From positions 1 through 64,000 of the forward strand of contig DATAZU010000020.1 in assembly GCA_036271875.1 (NCBI GenBank): a stretch of 64,000 bases of DNA, given 5' to 3'. A program made the translations under genes and the position numbers. Of this stretch, positions 52,759 through 61,837 are shown in pieces. Each line of letters opens with the position of its first letter. Positions within the stretch are counted from its first letter, which is position 1. Origin of the DNA: Galbitalea sp036271875 (lineage in GTDB: Bacteria > Actinomycetota > Actinomycetes > Actinomycetales > Microbacteriaceae). The notes below the pieces were generated by a model. The model made no database searches and had not been told where the DNA came from. It saw only the letters and a list, made by a program, of their open reading frames with translations.

Positions 52759-54993
52759 CTAGCTTGACGCCGCCTTCACGGGTGCGGTGGTCGCACTGTC
52801 CACGGTCTGGCTGATGCCTTGGGACTGATACGCCGTCGTCGTACCGGTGGCCGCAACCGCGAGAGTGTCGCCGAGTTCGCCCGCCGTCGGCACGTACGTC
52901 GTGGAGGTTGCCCCCGAGATCGGCTGGCCGTTATCCAGCCACTGGTACGTGAACGTCATGCCCTTGGGCTTCCAGTTCCCGGGATGCGCCGTGAGGGTGT
53001 CGCCCACCCGGACGTGTCCGGTGATCGTGGGCGTTCCGGGCGTGATGACAACCGGCGCGAGCGTCGCGTCGATTCCGGTCACCGGAACGTTCTTCTTCAC
53101 GACGACCCAGTTCGCTTTGGCCTGCGTCGGCTTGTCGTTCCACCACTGACCGTTGAAGTTCGGGTCGAGCGACTGAAAGTCGATCGTGTACCTGCCCGGT
53201 CCCATGTTTGGGAGTTGGTAGGTTCCTGAAGCATCTGTCAGTGCTTGGAATGGCGTGCCGTTGCTGCCGGTCGATGTCTGGTCCGACTCCCAAATGTCGA
53301 CCTCGACGTTCGCCGCCGGAGTGGCGGTGTCATCGCCGTAGTCAACCGTTCCCGTGATGGGCGACCCGACGATGAGCCGCTGGCTGATGCCAGTTGCTGA
53401 TTGCCCGTCCGTCAGTGTCAGCGTCTTCGCGCCAGTCTGAATGAAGGTTCCACCCCACCATTCGTCGTCGACCATGCCAGAGTTGAATCCCGTGATGATT
53501 TCGACCGTGTAGGTCCCGGGGGCCAGGTCTTGGACCCTGTAATGACCGTTCGCGTCGGTACCCGCGCCCCCGACGAGTTCGCGCGTTGTCGCGGAGTAAA
53601 TGTTGACGTCCGCGCCAGCAACACCGACCTTCGGTGAGCCGGATGCGCCGGGCGCCCACACGTGTCCACTGATCGTCGCTCCCGCCGTCATCGTCGCGTC
53701 GATTCCCGAAGCCGGAGACGACGCGGTCACCGACACCGCGGTGGAATTCGCTTGCGAGTCGGCGTTGTTCCACCACTGCGTAGCGAAGTTTTTGTTGAAC
53801 GGAGCGGAAAACTGAACGCTGTATGAGCCGTCGGCGAGTCCAACAATCGTGTACTTGCCATGGGCATCCGTGGTCGCGCTACCGCCGTCGTTCGGGTCGC
53901 CATCCGTCGGGAACGCGCCTACTGTCGCATTCTTGAGCGGCCCGGCCGCGCTGGAGACCGTCCCACTGATGGTGGCACCCGCCGCCAACTGTGCGTCGAT
54001 GTTGTCCACCGCGTCGCCGTTGGCCACGTTGATTACATTGGCGGTTGCGCTGGTCGGCTGATCACTCCAATACTGTCCAACCAGATTTCCCGCGGTCGGT
54101 TGAAACTGTACCGTGTACTTTCCTGAGGACAGTCCTGAAATACTGTAATTGCCGCTCTCGTCGGTGGAGGCGCCCTCGTTGCTTTGGCCGTCGGGCGTCG
54201 TGGCAGTCACGTTTACGTTGGCGACCGGGTTGCCGGAGATATCCGTAACCGTTCCGCTGATCGTTGCGCCGGCAACGAGGGTTGCATTTATTCCCGTGAC
54301 GCTGTCACCCGACGTGACGGTGATAGCTTTCGCGGTGTCCTCTGTCGGCTGGTTGTCCCACCACTGAGGCAGATAGTTTCCAGACGGCGCGAACTGAACC
54401 TGGTAGGTGTCGGCTGGAAGCCCACTAATGGTGTAGTCGCCGCTCTCGTCGGTCACAGCGGACGTGCCGAGACCGTCGTTCGAGTTTGCTAACACCTGCA
54501 CACCAGCTACGCCCACGCCGGTGCCGTCAGTCGAGTCGACCGTGCCCGAGATCGATGCGCCAACCGCGAGATGTGCGTCGTAGCCCGTCAACACCTGCCC
54601 GTCGGCCACGGAGAAGTATGTCGGTGAGACGCTGATACAGGGCAGGTCATTCCAGCACTGTTGTACATAGTTTGAGCCATCCGGCGCGTTGAACTGCAGC
54701 GTGTAGCTTCCGGCCGGAACGTCCGCGAACGAGTACGTACCGTCTGTCGTTGTGCCTGTCGTGTCGACGTACGAATAGTCGGGGTTGGAAATTTGTACGG
54801 AGACATCGGCAATCGGCGCAGAGGTCGACGCGTCGGTGACCGTCCCGCTTACGCTCGCAGTGCCCCCGTCGGCGAATGCGCTGGTCGCACTTCCCGCCAC
54901 GGACGCGAACGCCCCGACCACAGCCATCACCCCGATCACGGCAATGGATCGGATGGTCCGGCGGGCACGGGAAATTGGCGCTGACGACTTCAT
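52759..54993 (-). CDS. Secreted protein with six carboxypeptidase-regulatory-like repeats
   Basis: 744 residues. A basic N-terminus, hydrophobic AVIGVMAVVGAFASVA and a likely cut after SAFA give a Sec signal peptide. Six beta-sandwich repeats of about 90-110 residues follow, each opening with SGTV or similar, having YTISGLPADTYQVQF-like strands. Each carries an aromatic motif: CWNDLP, QWWDNQPT, QYWSDQPT, QWWNNADS, EWWGGTF, QWWNDKPT. A last Ig-like domain (HVRVGDTLTAHPGNW) ends the protein. There is no LPxTG anchor. ATG at 54993 with AAGGTGG upstream is preferred over GTG at 55005. Probably a cell-surface or adhesive protein. Confidence 0.83.
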   Translation of the reverse strand: MKSSAPISRARRTIRSIAVIGVMAVVGAFASVAGSATSAFADGGTASVSGTVTDASTSAPIADVSVQISNPDYSYVDTTGTTTDGTYSFADVPAGSYTLQFNAPDGSNYVQQCWNDLPCISVSPTYFSVADGQVLTGYDAHLAVGASISGTVDSTDGTGVGVAGVQVLANSNDGLGTSAVTDESGDYTISGLPADTYQVQFAPSGNYLPQWWDNQPTEDTAKAITVTSGDSVTGINATLVAGATISGTVTDISGNPVANVNVTATTPDGQSNEGASTDESGNYSISGLSSGKYTVQFQPTAGNLVGQYWSDQPTSATANVINVANGDAVDNIDAQLAAGATISGTVSSAAGPLKNATVGAFPTDGDPNDGGSATTDAHGKYTIVGLADGSYSVQFSAPFNKNFATQWWNNADSQANSTAVSVTASSPASGIDATMTAGATISGHVWAPGASGSPKVGVAGADVNIYSATTRELVGGAGTDANGHYRVQDLAPGTYTVEIITGFNSGMVDDEWWGGTFIQTGAKTLTLTDGQSATGISQRLIVGSPITGTVDYGDDTATPAANVEVDIWESDQTSTGSNGTPFQALTDASGTYQLPNMGPGRYTIDFQSLDPNFNGQWWNDKPTQAKANWVVVKKNVPVTGIDATLAPVVITPGTPTITGHVRVGDTLTAHPGNWKPKGMTFTYQWLDNGQPISGATSTTYVPTAGELGDTLAVAATGTTTAYQSQGISQTVDSATTAPVKAASS

Positions 54994-55186
54994 TGGGCTA
55001 TCCACCTTGCAGGAAGAACGACGGGATCAGCAGGCGCCGAGTGGCTCCTGACGGCTGGCGGACTCGCCCCGTAGTCGAAGCATATTCATGAGGATCGCTC
55101 CGACACAACACCCGATTTGTCTACGTTCCGAATGTTCACCCGCGACGGGATGAACGCCGCCGTATCGGCGGCCTTGCTGTCTTGGT

Positions 55187-56182
55187 TTACGGCTGGCGGC
55201 GAAGGGTCACGTTGTCCGCGTCAAGCGTTTCGTCTGCGTCGGCCAGGTCCCGGTCGAATACGCGACGAACGGAGTTACCGGCCAGGTCTTCCAGCCGGGT
55301 GTCAACCCGAAGCTGCTGTAAATCGGCGCGCTCGGCCGGCGTGAAAGTCCAGGTTCGGGCATCCTGTTCGTGCGTCGCGAGTCCTGGCACAATCCGACCG
55401 TCGCCATCGAGTGCGGAAAGGCAGCGCCGAACCAGCGCGCCGTCGAGCGGCCGGTCAAAGCGGACAACGAGCGAATCGTCATGCTCGTTTGGCCAGGCTA
55501 TTTCCCAGAGGCGCGGGTCGATCCGCGACCGGATGGCGCCCTCGACACGGTAGGCCCGAATCGCGCCCGCGGGGAGCGGCGACCCGCTCGCATCCCGGAT
55601 CTCCGAATCCACGGCGACGGTGATGGTGTCGCCATCGCGGAGCGGCGGACCGGCCTGGACGTTGGGCTGGAGTCCCCGCTTGATGCGGCCGGGCTCCAGC
55701 AGAACGGTCAGTCGACGATGGTCCCGATTCCACAGCTCGGGCGGCATGCCCAGCAGCGTGCCCGGGAGTTCGACACGCGCGTGGTCGAGTAGGTGGATGC
55801 TGCCCGCCGCCGATCCGTCTTCCATCTCCGACGAGAACGTGATCGCGAACCGCAGGAGGTTGGCTGGCACCGACCCCACGTCCGGCTCGATCAGCTCGAC
55901 GACGGTCTGCGATTGCGCTCGCGAGTCCGAAACCCGGACCCGAGTAAGTTCGCGCCAAGCATCATCCGAACGACCCACGACCACCAGTTCAATGCCGGGC
56001 GCCGGCGGATATCGCGGAACAAAGCGCGCAGCGTCGCTGGTTTGCTCCCAGCTTCCCGCCGTCGTCACAAGGTCGGGCAGGAGGGCGAGACCACCAACCG
56101 GGACGATTGCCAGTGAAGCGGGACGGTCGTCGCCGGTAACGACGACGGCACCGTCCCGCCACTCGGCCCGAGTGTCGGTCAG
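55187..56182 (-). CDS. Orphan protein, probable CTG start
   Basis: 331 residues if started at a CTG at 56182, 293 if started at the GTG at 56068. The 38 extra codons are open and protein-like (AEWRDGAVVVTGDD, ASLAIVPVGGLALLPDLV), and CTGA would overlap the upstream stop exactly as ATGA/GTGA do elsewhere here. The body has beta-strand-rich blocks (VELIEPDVGSVPANLLRF, DSEIRDASGSPLPAGAIRAY, DTRLEDLAGNSVRRVFDRD) that resemble Ig-like/calcium-binding SbsA-type repeats. No signal peptide. Function unknown; tied to the next gene. Confidence 0.7.
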   Translation of the reverse strand: MTDTRAEWRDGAVVVTGDDRPASLAIVPVGGLALLPDLVTTAGSWEQTSDAARFVPRYPPAPGIELVVVGRSDDAWRELTRVRVSDSRAQSQTVVELIEPDVGSVPANLLRFAITFSSEMEDGSAAGSIHLLDHARVELPGTLLGMPPELWNRDHRRLTVLLEPGRIKRGLQPNVQAGPPLRDGDTITVAVDSEIRDASGSPLPAGAIRAYRVEGAIRSRIDPRLWEIAWPNEHDDSLVVRFDRPLDGALVRRCLSALDGDGRIVPGLATHEQDARTWTFTPAERADLQQLRVDTRLEDLAGNSVRRVFDRDLADADETLDADNVTLRRQP

Positions 56183-57285
56183 AGTTCCGCCGCGTGCAGG
56201 GTGCGCAGGTGCGAGTGCTCGCCATCAACCTGGATGACAACGACGCTGTCCCGCCCGAGGTTCGACATCCAGGTGACTCCCGGCTGCGAGAGCTCTTCGC
56301 GCGGAATCCCGCGAGACGAATTCGGCTCGGACAGCGGCACCGACAGCGCCTCCTGTCCGGCAATGCTCGCGGCCGGAATCTTGAGCAGCGGATGACGGGT
56401 GTTGGAAACGAGCAGAAACTCTTCGCCATCGCGGTCGTATGAGATAATGCTGAACGGCTGGTTCATCGGTCCGAGTTCGGCGATCGTGCGACCGCGTACA
56501 AGACCTTCGCCGCGAAGCTGGTCGACGGTGAACGACACCACCGGAGTGCAGGTGTATGTCGCGAGGATGCTCGAGCCGCCGTCGAAGGAGGTCAGCGCGC
56601 GGATCGGGGACTGGGTCTCGTATTTGCCGTGGTCGACGTGGAAGATCTCCACGGATGTCTGGGTCGCCGTTCCATCGAACGGATACGGGATCGCACGCAG
56701 CCGCGAGGTGAATTCCTCATTGCTGAGGCCCGCGACGTACAGCTTGCCGTCGACCCAGGCGAGGTCGGTGACGGTCGATCGCGCGATCGGAACCTGCGCG
56801 ATGTCGAGGCTCACACCGTGGATCTCGCGCGGCTGCGAGGTCGGGTCGGATCCGTCGAGCCAGGCGTCCTTGCGCTCGTCGTCAGCAGTCGGTGCGTCAT
56901 CCAGCTCGAAGGATGTGACGGGAAGATCGTCGAGTTCGACTACCCCCAGCCCGCCATCGGTGTCGACCCGCACAACAGCCGCGCCCGCTTCGGGGCCGCG
57001 GGAAACCGAAAGGTACACGGCACGGGATACGGGGTGAACGGTGAGGCCGCGAATCACGGCATCCTCACGCCCCACTCCGAGCAGTGACGCGATCTTTGCT
57101 CCGAGTTGGTCGACGTTGACCTCGGCATCGGTGCCAGCCGGGACCTCGGGCGGAAGCTCGAATGCGAAGATCGTTGCCCGGGCGACGTCCGCGGCGAAGA
57201 GAATTGCGGTGCCGTCGTCGGCAACGTCGGGGGCGAATAGGACTGATCCCGCTGAGAGCAAGGTTGACGTGGCGGCCTGCGGCAT
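56179..57285 (-). CDS. Orphan beta-propeller-like protein
   Basis: 368 residues, no signal peptide. Repeated blade-like stretches VLFAPDVADDGTAILFAADV, GLTVHPVSRAVYLSVSRGP, DLAWVDGKLYVAGLSNEEF and EFLLVSNTRHPLLKIPAAS suggest a six- or seven-bladed propeller. ATG at 57285 follows AGGAG. Upstream gene of the two-gene unit with the protein at 55187. I do not recognise a family with a known role. Confidence 0.72.
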   Translation of the reverse strand: MPQAATSTLLSAGSVLFAPDVADDGTAILFAADVARATIFAFELPPEVPAGTDAEVNVDQLGAKIASLLGVGREDAVIRGLTVHPVSRAVYLSVSRGPEAGAAVVRVDTDGGLGVVELDDLPVTSFELDDAPTADDERKDAWLDGSDPTSQPREIHGVSLDIAQVPIARSTVTDLAWVDGKLYVAGLSNEEFTSRLRAIPYPFDGTATQTSVEIFHVDHGKYETQSPIRALTSFDGGSSILATYTCTPVVSFTVDQLRGEGLVRGRTIAELGPMNQPFSIISYDRDGEEFLLVSNTRHPLLKIPAASIAGQEALSVPLSEPNSSRGIPREELSQPGVTWMSNLGRDSVVVIQVDGEHSHLRTLHAAEL

Positions 57286-57410
57286 TTTCTGAACTCCTGT
57301 TGTTGGTCGACAAACGGCGGCTTCGCGAGAAGCTACCCCCTATAGAACGTGTCGGGGACGCGCCAGGTTCAATCGACACCCGGCGACCAGGTGAACAATA
57401 CGCCCCGAAG

Positions 57411-57857
57411 CTAAAGCCACGCCGACCAGTCACCGCCGGGGTCCGTCGTCTGCCCGACCTCGATGAGGTATCCGTCCGGGTCACGGATGTAGCACCGGAT
57501 CTCGTGCTCGTGTTGAATGGGCGGAGTCAGGAACTGCGCCCCTTTGGCGCTCCAGTCGGCATATCTGGCATGGATGTCCGCGACGCGAAAATTGAGAAAG
57601 CTGCTGACTCGATCGGGGTCGCCTGGCGCCTCGAGGACAACCGTTGGTTTGTCGTCCGTCGGGCCGCCGCCGACATTGATGATGATGAACGCGTTGGCAA
57701 GCCGGACGTAGGTCAGGTCCCCGAATCGGAAGTCCACCGTGCCGCCGAGCACCTCGGTGTAGAAGCGTCGCGAGCGCTCGACGTTCTTCGACGTGATGAA
57801 ATGCGCGACCATGAGTCCATCGGAGAACTCGTTGATCCGACCGGCTTCCTCGGTCAT
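57411..57857 (-). CDS. VOC/glyoxalase-family protein
   Basis: 148 residues, two beta-alpha-beta-beta-beta modules. VERSRRFYTEVLGG and RCYIRDPDGYLIEVGQ are the usual VOC start and end blocks; the Glu of IEVGQ is the usual metal ligand, and the His in MVAHFITS is the other likely ligand. ATG at 57857 overlaps the stop of the membrane-protein gene (ATGA). Could be a glyoxalase, dioxygenase or resistance protein. Confidence 0.85.
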   Translation of the reverse strand: MTEEAGRINEFSDGLMVAHFITSKNVERSRRFYTEVLGGTVDFRFGDLTYVRLANAFIIINVGGGPTDDKPTVVLEAPGDPDRVSSFLNFRVADIHARYADWSAKGAQFLTPPIQHEHEIRCYIRDPDGYLIEVGQTTDPGGDWSAWL

Positions 57858-58366
57858 TTGTCGCCCGGCTGCAGGGTTCCCAGGATGAGCAACCACGCAC
57901 CCGAAACGAAGAAGACGAAGTTTACGATCAGGGAGATCGCCGCCACGTAGAGTCCGCCGGGGATGCCGAGAAGCAGCATCGTCGATCCAACGATTTGCCC
58001 GAGATAACAGAGGCTTCCGCCGGCGATGCGAAACGGGCTCAGCGCATACCTGCTGCTGTGCGTGCGATAGCCCTGAATGTAACCGTTGGTATTGATCGCC
58101 GCGGCGAGGACTGAGACGACGAGCCACTCGAGCCCCAGGGCGAGGTAGGTTTGCGTGCCCATGAGTGCGAGGGCACTGGTCAGAAACACGGCGGTGAAGC
58201 CCGACAGCATGTTGATCGCGCGAAATTTATGCGTCGCGTCCTGGGCGACACCGCGCAGATTGATGGTCAGTGCAACAAAGACCAGGCCGGCGAGCGTCGC
58301 CGACCCGGTACCGACCAGGATGAAAAAGTTGCTCCACTGGTCGGCATAGGTGACTGCGGTGAGCAC
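57854..58366 (-). CDS. Four- to five-helix membrane protein of unknown function
   Basis: 170 residues. WSNFFILVGTGSATLAGLVF is a first segment widely seen in actinomycete proteins of this size, followed by three or four more segments. GTG start at 58366. Coupled to the VOC gene. No function can be read. Confidence 0.75.
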   Translation of the reverse strand: MLTAVTYADQWSNFFILVGTGSATLAGLVFVALTINLRGVAQDATHKFRAINMLSGFTAVFLTSALALMGTQTYLALGLEWLVVSVLAAAINTNGYIQGYRTHSSRYALSPFRIAGGSLCYLGQIVGSTMLLLGIPGGLYVAAISLIVNFVFFVSGAWLLILGTLQPGDK

Positions 58367-58403
58367 AAGCGGATGCTAACAGAACGCGATCGCGTTGGGA
58401 CGG

Positions 58404-58919
58404 TTAATCCGCGAGCGCGTGCAGCGCTCGCCCGGTCACCCGCTGGATGCGCCACTCCTCCATGCCAACCGCGCCGAGCTTTCGATAGAAGCGGATGGAG
58501 GGCTCATTCCACTCCAGTACCGCCCACTCGAAGCGTTCGTAGCCGCGCGCGACGGCGATGCCTGCCAGCCGCTTCAGGAGCGCGTACCCGTAGCCGTTCG
58601 CTCGCTCGGCTTCGTGCACGAACAGATCCTCAAGGTAGATACCGCTCGTGCCGGTCCACGTCGAATAGTTGAGGAACCACACCGCAATCCCGACGATTGT
58701 TCCGTTCTTCTCGACGACGTGGGCGAATACCGAGGGCTGCCCGTCGAAGAGCGAGTCCCTGAGCAGGCGTTCCGTGGTTTTGACCGCTTCCGCTTCGTGC
58801 TCGTATTCGGCGAGCATCCTGATGCACTCGAGGATGCCTCGTTCGTCCCCCGGGCGTGCGCGGCGCAGGATCGCCCCGTCGCCCAGGTCGATCGTCCCGT
58901 CATCGCCAGCGTCGCTCAC
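58404..58919 (-). CDS. GNAT acetyltransferase (diamine-acetyltransferase-like)
   Basis: 171 residues. YLEDLFVHEAERANGYGYALL holds the acetyl-CoA motif A, here in the variant form NGYGYALL, and EWNEPSIRFYRKLGA is the terminal motif. LEDLFV and the order of blocks resemble spermidine/spermine-type acetyltransferases. GTG start. Monocistronic. Confidence 0.85.
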   Translation of the reverse strand: MSDAGDDGTIDLGDGAILRRARPGDERGILECIRMLAEYEHEAEAVKTTERLLRDSLFDGQPSVFAHVVEKNGTIVGIAVWFLNYSTWTGTSGIYLEDLFVHEAERANGYGYALLKRLAGIAVARGYERFEWAVLEWNEPSIRFYRKLGAVGMEEWRIQRVTGRALHALAD

Positions 58920-59011
58920 GAGCGATCGCTCCGTCGTGTTCCCCGTCGCGCATCCATTCGTCCAGTATCGTGCGAGGATCGCCGGTCGGGGGTCACTGGC
59001 AGGATGGGCGA

Positions 59012-59914
59012 GTGACTCGACGCGGACTTATCCTCTTTCTCATCATGGGCGTTGCGTGGGGTCTGCCCTACGTGTTCATCAAGATTGCGGATGCACAGCT
59101 GTCGCCCGAGATGATCGTGCTGTCTCGCTCGGCGATCGCGGCGGTCATCCTGATCCCGGTCGCGGCTGCACGCGGCGAGCTCCGTTCGGTCTTTCGGCAC
59201 TGGCGTCCGCTTCTGGCCTATTCGCTGATCGAACTCATCCTGCCGTGGTTCTTTTTGACCACGGCCGAACAGCGACTGCCCAGCTCGACAGCAGGGCTGT
59301 TGCTTGCCGCGGTCCCTCTTGTGAGTGTTGTCGCATCACTCGCGTTCCGTCAGGCCCAGCGGTTCACCGTTCGCAACTGGATGGGCATTCTGGTCGGGAT
59401 GGTCGGAGTGGCGACTCTCGTCGGACTGGATGTCGCGGGCTCCGACCTCATCGCGGTCGCCCAGATTGCGGTGACAGTGGTCGGCTATGCGACTGCTCCG
59501 ATCATCGTGGCGAGGTGGATGTCGGATGTGCCCGGCATCGGGCTGGCCGGCCTGTCGCTCGGAATTACCGCGGTCGTCTACGTGCCCGCGGTGGCGATCT
59601 CGCACACCTGGCCGACAAGGTGGCCGACCCTGCCAGTAGTCATCGCGGTGCTCGTACTCGCCCTGGTCTGCAGCGCCGTGGCCTTCGTGGTGTTCTTCGC
59701 GCTCATTGCCGAGGTTGGTCCGTCGCGGGCTACCGCCGTCACCTATGTCAATCCCGCGGTTGCGATCGTCGCCGGAGCCATCCTGCTCGGCGAGAAGGTG
59801 ACGGTGTGGACGGTCGTCGGATTTGTGCTCGTCATCGCTGGATCGTGGCTGGTCACCCGGCGAGGAGCCACCGAACCGCCCGCGCCCGTCTCGGTTCCCG
59901 AGGTGGCCGGCTAG
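59012..59914 (+). CDS. EamA-family drug/metabolite transporter
   Basis: 300 residues, ten membrane segments in two repeats of the EamA domain. MGVAWGLPYVFIKIA and the second repeat's ATAVTYVNPAVAIVAGAILLGEK are family signatures. GTG at 59012 begins directly at the first segment. Exports small molecules; substrate unknown. Confidence 0.9.
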   Translation: MTRRGLILFLIMGVAWGLPYVFIKIADAQLSPEMIVLSRSAIAAVILIPVAAARGELRSVFRHWRPLLAYSLIELILPWFFLTTAEQRLPSSTAGLLLAAVPLVSVVASLAFRQAQRFTVRNWMGILVGMVGVATLVGLDVAGSDLIAVAQIAVTVVGYATAPIIVARWMSDVPGIGLAGLSLGITAVVYVPAVAISHTWPTRWPTLPVVIAVLVLALVCSAVAFVVFFALIAEVGPSRATAVTYVNPAVAIVAGAILLGEKVTVWTVVGFVLVIAGSWLVTRRGATEPPAPVSVPEVAG

Positions 59915-60180
59915 GCCGAGCTGTCAAGGACGAAGCTCACGATGTCGGCGACGAGCCGGTCGCTCTCTTCCATCGAGAGCATCTGCCCGGAGTGCTCGTA
60001 GACCTCGAACCGAGCGTCCGGGACGTTGTCGGCGATTTCCTTGCCAGCCTCCGGCGGATTCGGCCTGTCATCCCGTGCCGAAATACGAGCGTCGGTGCGG
60101 TAATCGTTCCAAGGTCCGGTCGGAGGTCGAACCCGGCGCGATTACCCTGCATGATCACTCAGCAGTTCAGCGAGTGGAGC
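59912..60180 (-). pseudogene. Remnant of an alpha/beta hydrolase gene, C-terminal part
   Basis: One frame gives GFDLRPDLGTITAPTLVF, the strand before the catalytic acid. About 20 codons later the sense continues in another frame as EIADNVPDARFEVYEHSG then MEESDRLVADIVSFVLDSSA and a stop. The stretch between is shifted and there is no nucleophile elbow upstream, so only a broken tail is left. Confidence 0.7.
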
Positions 60181-60307
60181 GACCGAGGATGCGTCGCCGC
60201 ACAGTCCCGTGCAGGAGCACGAGCGGTGGAAGTCCCGGCTCTCCAAACTCCAGTTAGCAGATGGACCAGTCGCCCAATTGTCTTGTTGGCATTGTCTTGT
60301 TTCTCCG

Positions 60308-60711
60308 CCCTGGTCGTCCGCCGTCTGCCACAGCTGGATCGGATCGCCTTCCGGATCTTTTAGCGAAGCGAAGCGACCCATCGAGTATGCGGTCGGGTCA
60401 ACGTCGACCTCGATGCCGGCCACGCGCAACTGCTCGACCATCCCGTCGAGGTCGGGAACGCGAAAGTTGATGGTTCAGGCTCGCGACGCATCACCGAACC
60501 GGTCAACCACGCCATCCATCGCCGTAAAAGCCGTCTCGCCGGCCTCCCGGCGCCACGCGGGATCACCCTCGTTTGCCGGTAGGGGAGCGACACCGAGGTT
60601 GTCGCGATACCAGGCGGCTACCGCATTCGGATCCTTGGCCCGAAAGAAAAATCCGCCGATGCCGCTGACTTTGTGCACTCTCGATCGTTGCACCGCGGAT
60701 GGCTCGGTCAC
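60308..60711 (-). pseudogene. Frameshifted VOC/glyoxalase gene
   Basis: The first frame (60711 down to 60475) reads GIGGFFFRAKDPNAVAAWYR and ends at a stop; the sense continues one frame over as INFRVPDLDGMVEQLRVAGI and then GRFASLKDPEGDPIQLWQ, which is the normal C-terminal VOC module. One frameshift near 60472 separates the halves. Could be a sequencing error or a recent mutation. Confidence 0.75.
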
Positions 60712-60819
60712 AACGACTCGCTCGACCTCGGAACCGCAGTTGGCCGACTATTCGATTTGGCGCACTTAGCTTCCGCTCAGGCGCATGACAGGATCGCGGC
60801 GGAGGTGCAAGCTGGAACT

Positions 60820-61776
60820 GTGACTCCTTCATCCTCAACCGACACCATGATGGCCCTCCGTTCGCACACTCGCGGCGGTCCCGAGAACCTCGTATATGAA
60901 GCGGCACCGCTGCCAGCGCCAACCGCAAGTCAGGTGCGAGTCGCGGTTGATGCCGCGAGCCTTACGTTCACGGAGCTGAGCTGGGACGAGACCTGGGAGC
61001 GAAACGGCAAGAGCCGCGCACCGATCATCCCGTCTCACGAATACGCCGGGGTCATCGCCGAACTCGGGGCCGACGTGGACGGCTGGTCTGTCGGCCAGCG
61101 GGTGTACGGACTCATCCCGTTCGATGTCGACGGCGCGGCGGCGGACTTCGTCTGCGTCGAGGCAACGGACCTCGCTTTGGCCCCCACTTCGGCCAGCCCG
61201 ATCGAGGCTGCGGCCACCCCTCTCGCTGCGCTTACAGCCTGGCAGGCCTTCGTGGATCACGGCGACCTGAAGTCCGGTCAGCAGCTATTGATTCACGGGG
61301 CCGCGGGCGGCGTCGGAATCTTCGCGGTGCAGCTCGCCAAACACTTCGGCGCGAACGTCACGGCGACGGCGCGAGCGGCCGACCTCGACTTCGTTCGGCA
61401 CCTTGGCGCTGATGTTGTGATCGACTTCGAGACGGAGGCGTTCGATGCGGGCGGCGCCCAGTTCGATCTCATCCTCGACATGGCGGGCGGTGACACCCTT
61501 GCGCGTTCGATTGCGGTGACGCGTCGAGGCGGCCGAGTGATTTCTGTCAACTCTCCACCGCCGGCCGACCTGGCCGCCGAGCACGGCGTCAACGCCATGT
61601 TCTTCATCGTCGAGCCGAACCCGGCGGAGTTGGTCGGCATCGCCGGTCTGATCGACAGCGGAGAGTTGCGCGTGATTGTGGCCAGGACGTTTCCGGTGGC
61701 GGACGGTCGCCTCGCGTTCGAGTACGGCGAGACGCACGGCCGTGCGCCGGGCAAGACGGTGTTGGTCGTTCACTGA
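60820..61776 (+). CDS. NADP-dependent quinone-oxidoreductase-type MDR enzyme
   Basis: 318 residues. GroES-like N-terminus with IIPSHEYAGVIAELG, nucleotide fold LIHGAAGGVGIFAVQLAKHFG (the AAxGGVG of quinone oxidoreductases), LDMAGGDTLARSI, and C-terminal RLAFEYGETHGRAPGKTVL. No zinc ligands. GTG at 60820, with GGAGG at 60801-60805 a little far upstream; ATG at 60847 is an alternative. Reduces quinones or enones with NADPH. Confidence 0.88.
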   Translation: MTPSSSTDTMMALRSHTRGGPENLVYEAAPLPAPTASQVRVAVDAASLTFTELSWDETWERNGKSRAPIIPSHEYAGVIAELGADVDGWSVGQRVYGLIPFDVDGAAADFVCVEATDLALAPTSASPIEAAATPLAALTAWQAFVDHGDLKSGQQLLIHGAAGGVGIFAVQLAKHFGANVTATARAADLDFVRHLGADVVIDFETEAFDAGGAQFDLILDMAGGDTLARSIAVTRRGGRVISVNSPPPADLAAEHGVNAMFFIVEPNPAELVGIAGLIDSGELRVIVARTFPVADGRLAFEYGETHGRAPGKTVLVVH

Positions 61777-61837
61777 CGACCATCGAAAAGTCGCGAAATG
61801 CTCGAGTAGGGGAGCGCAGGGGATGACAGCGGCCTGT

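Noticed and set aside
52759..54993. CRISPR or DNA-repeat array suspected from the repeating pattern
   Set aside because: The repeats are long, diverged and in frame; they encode protein domains.
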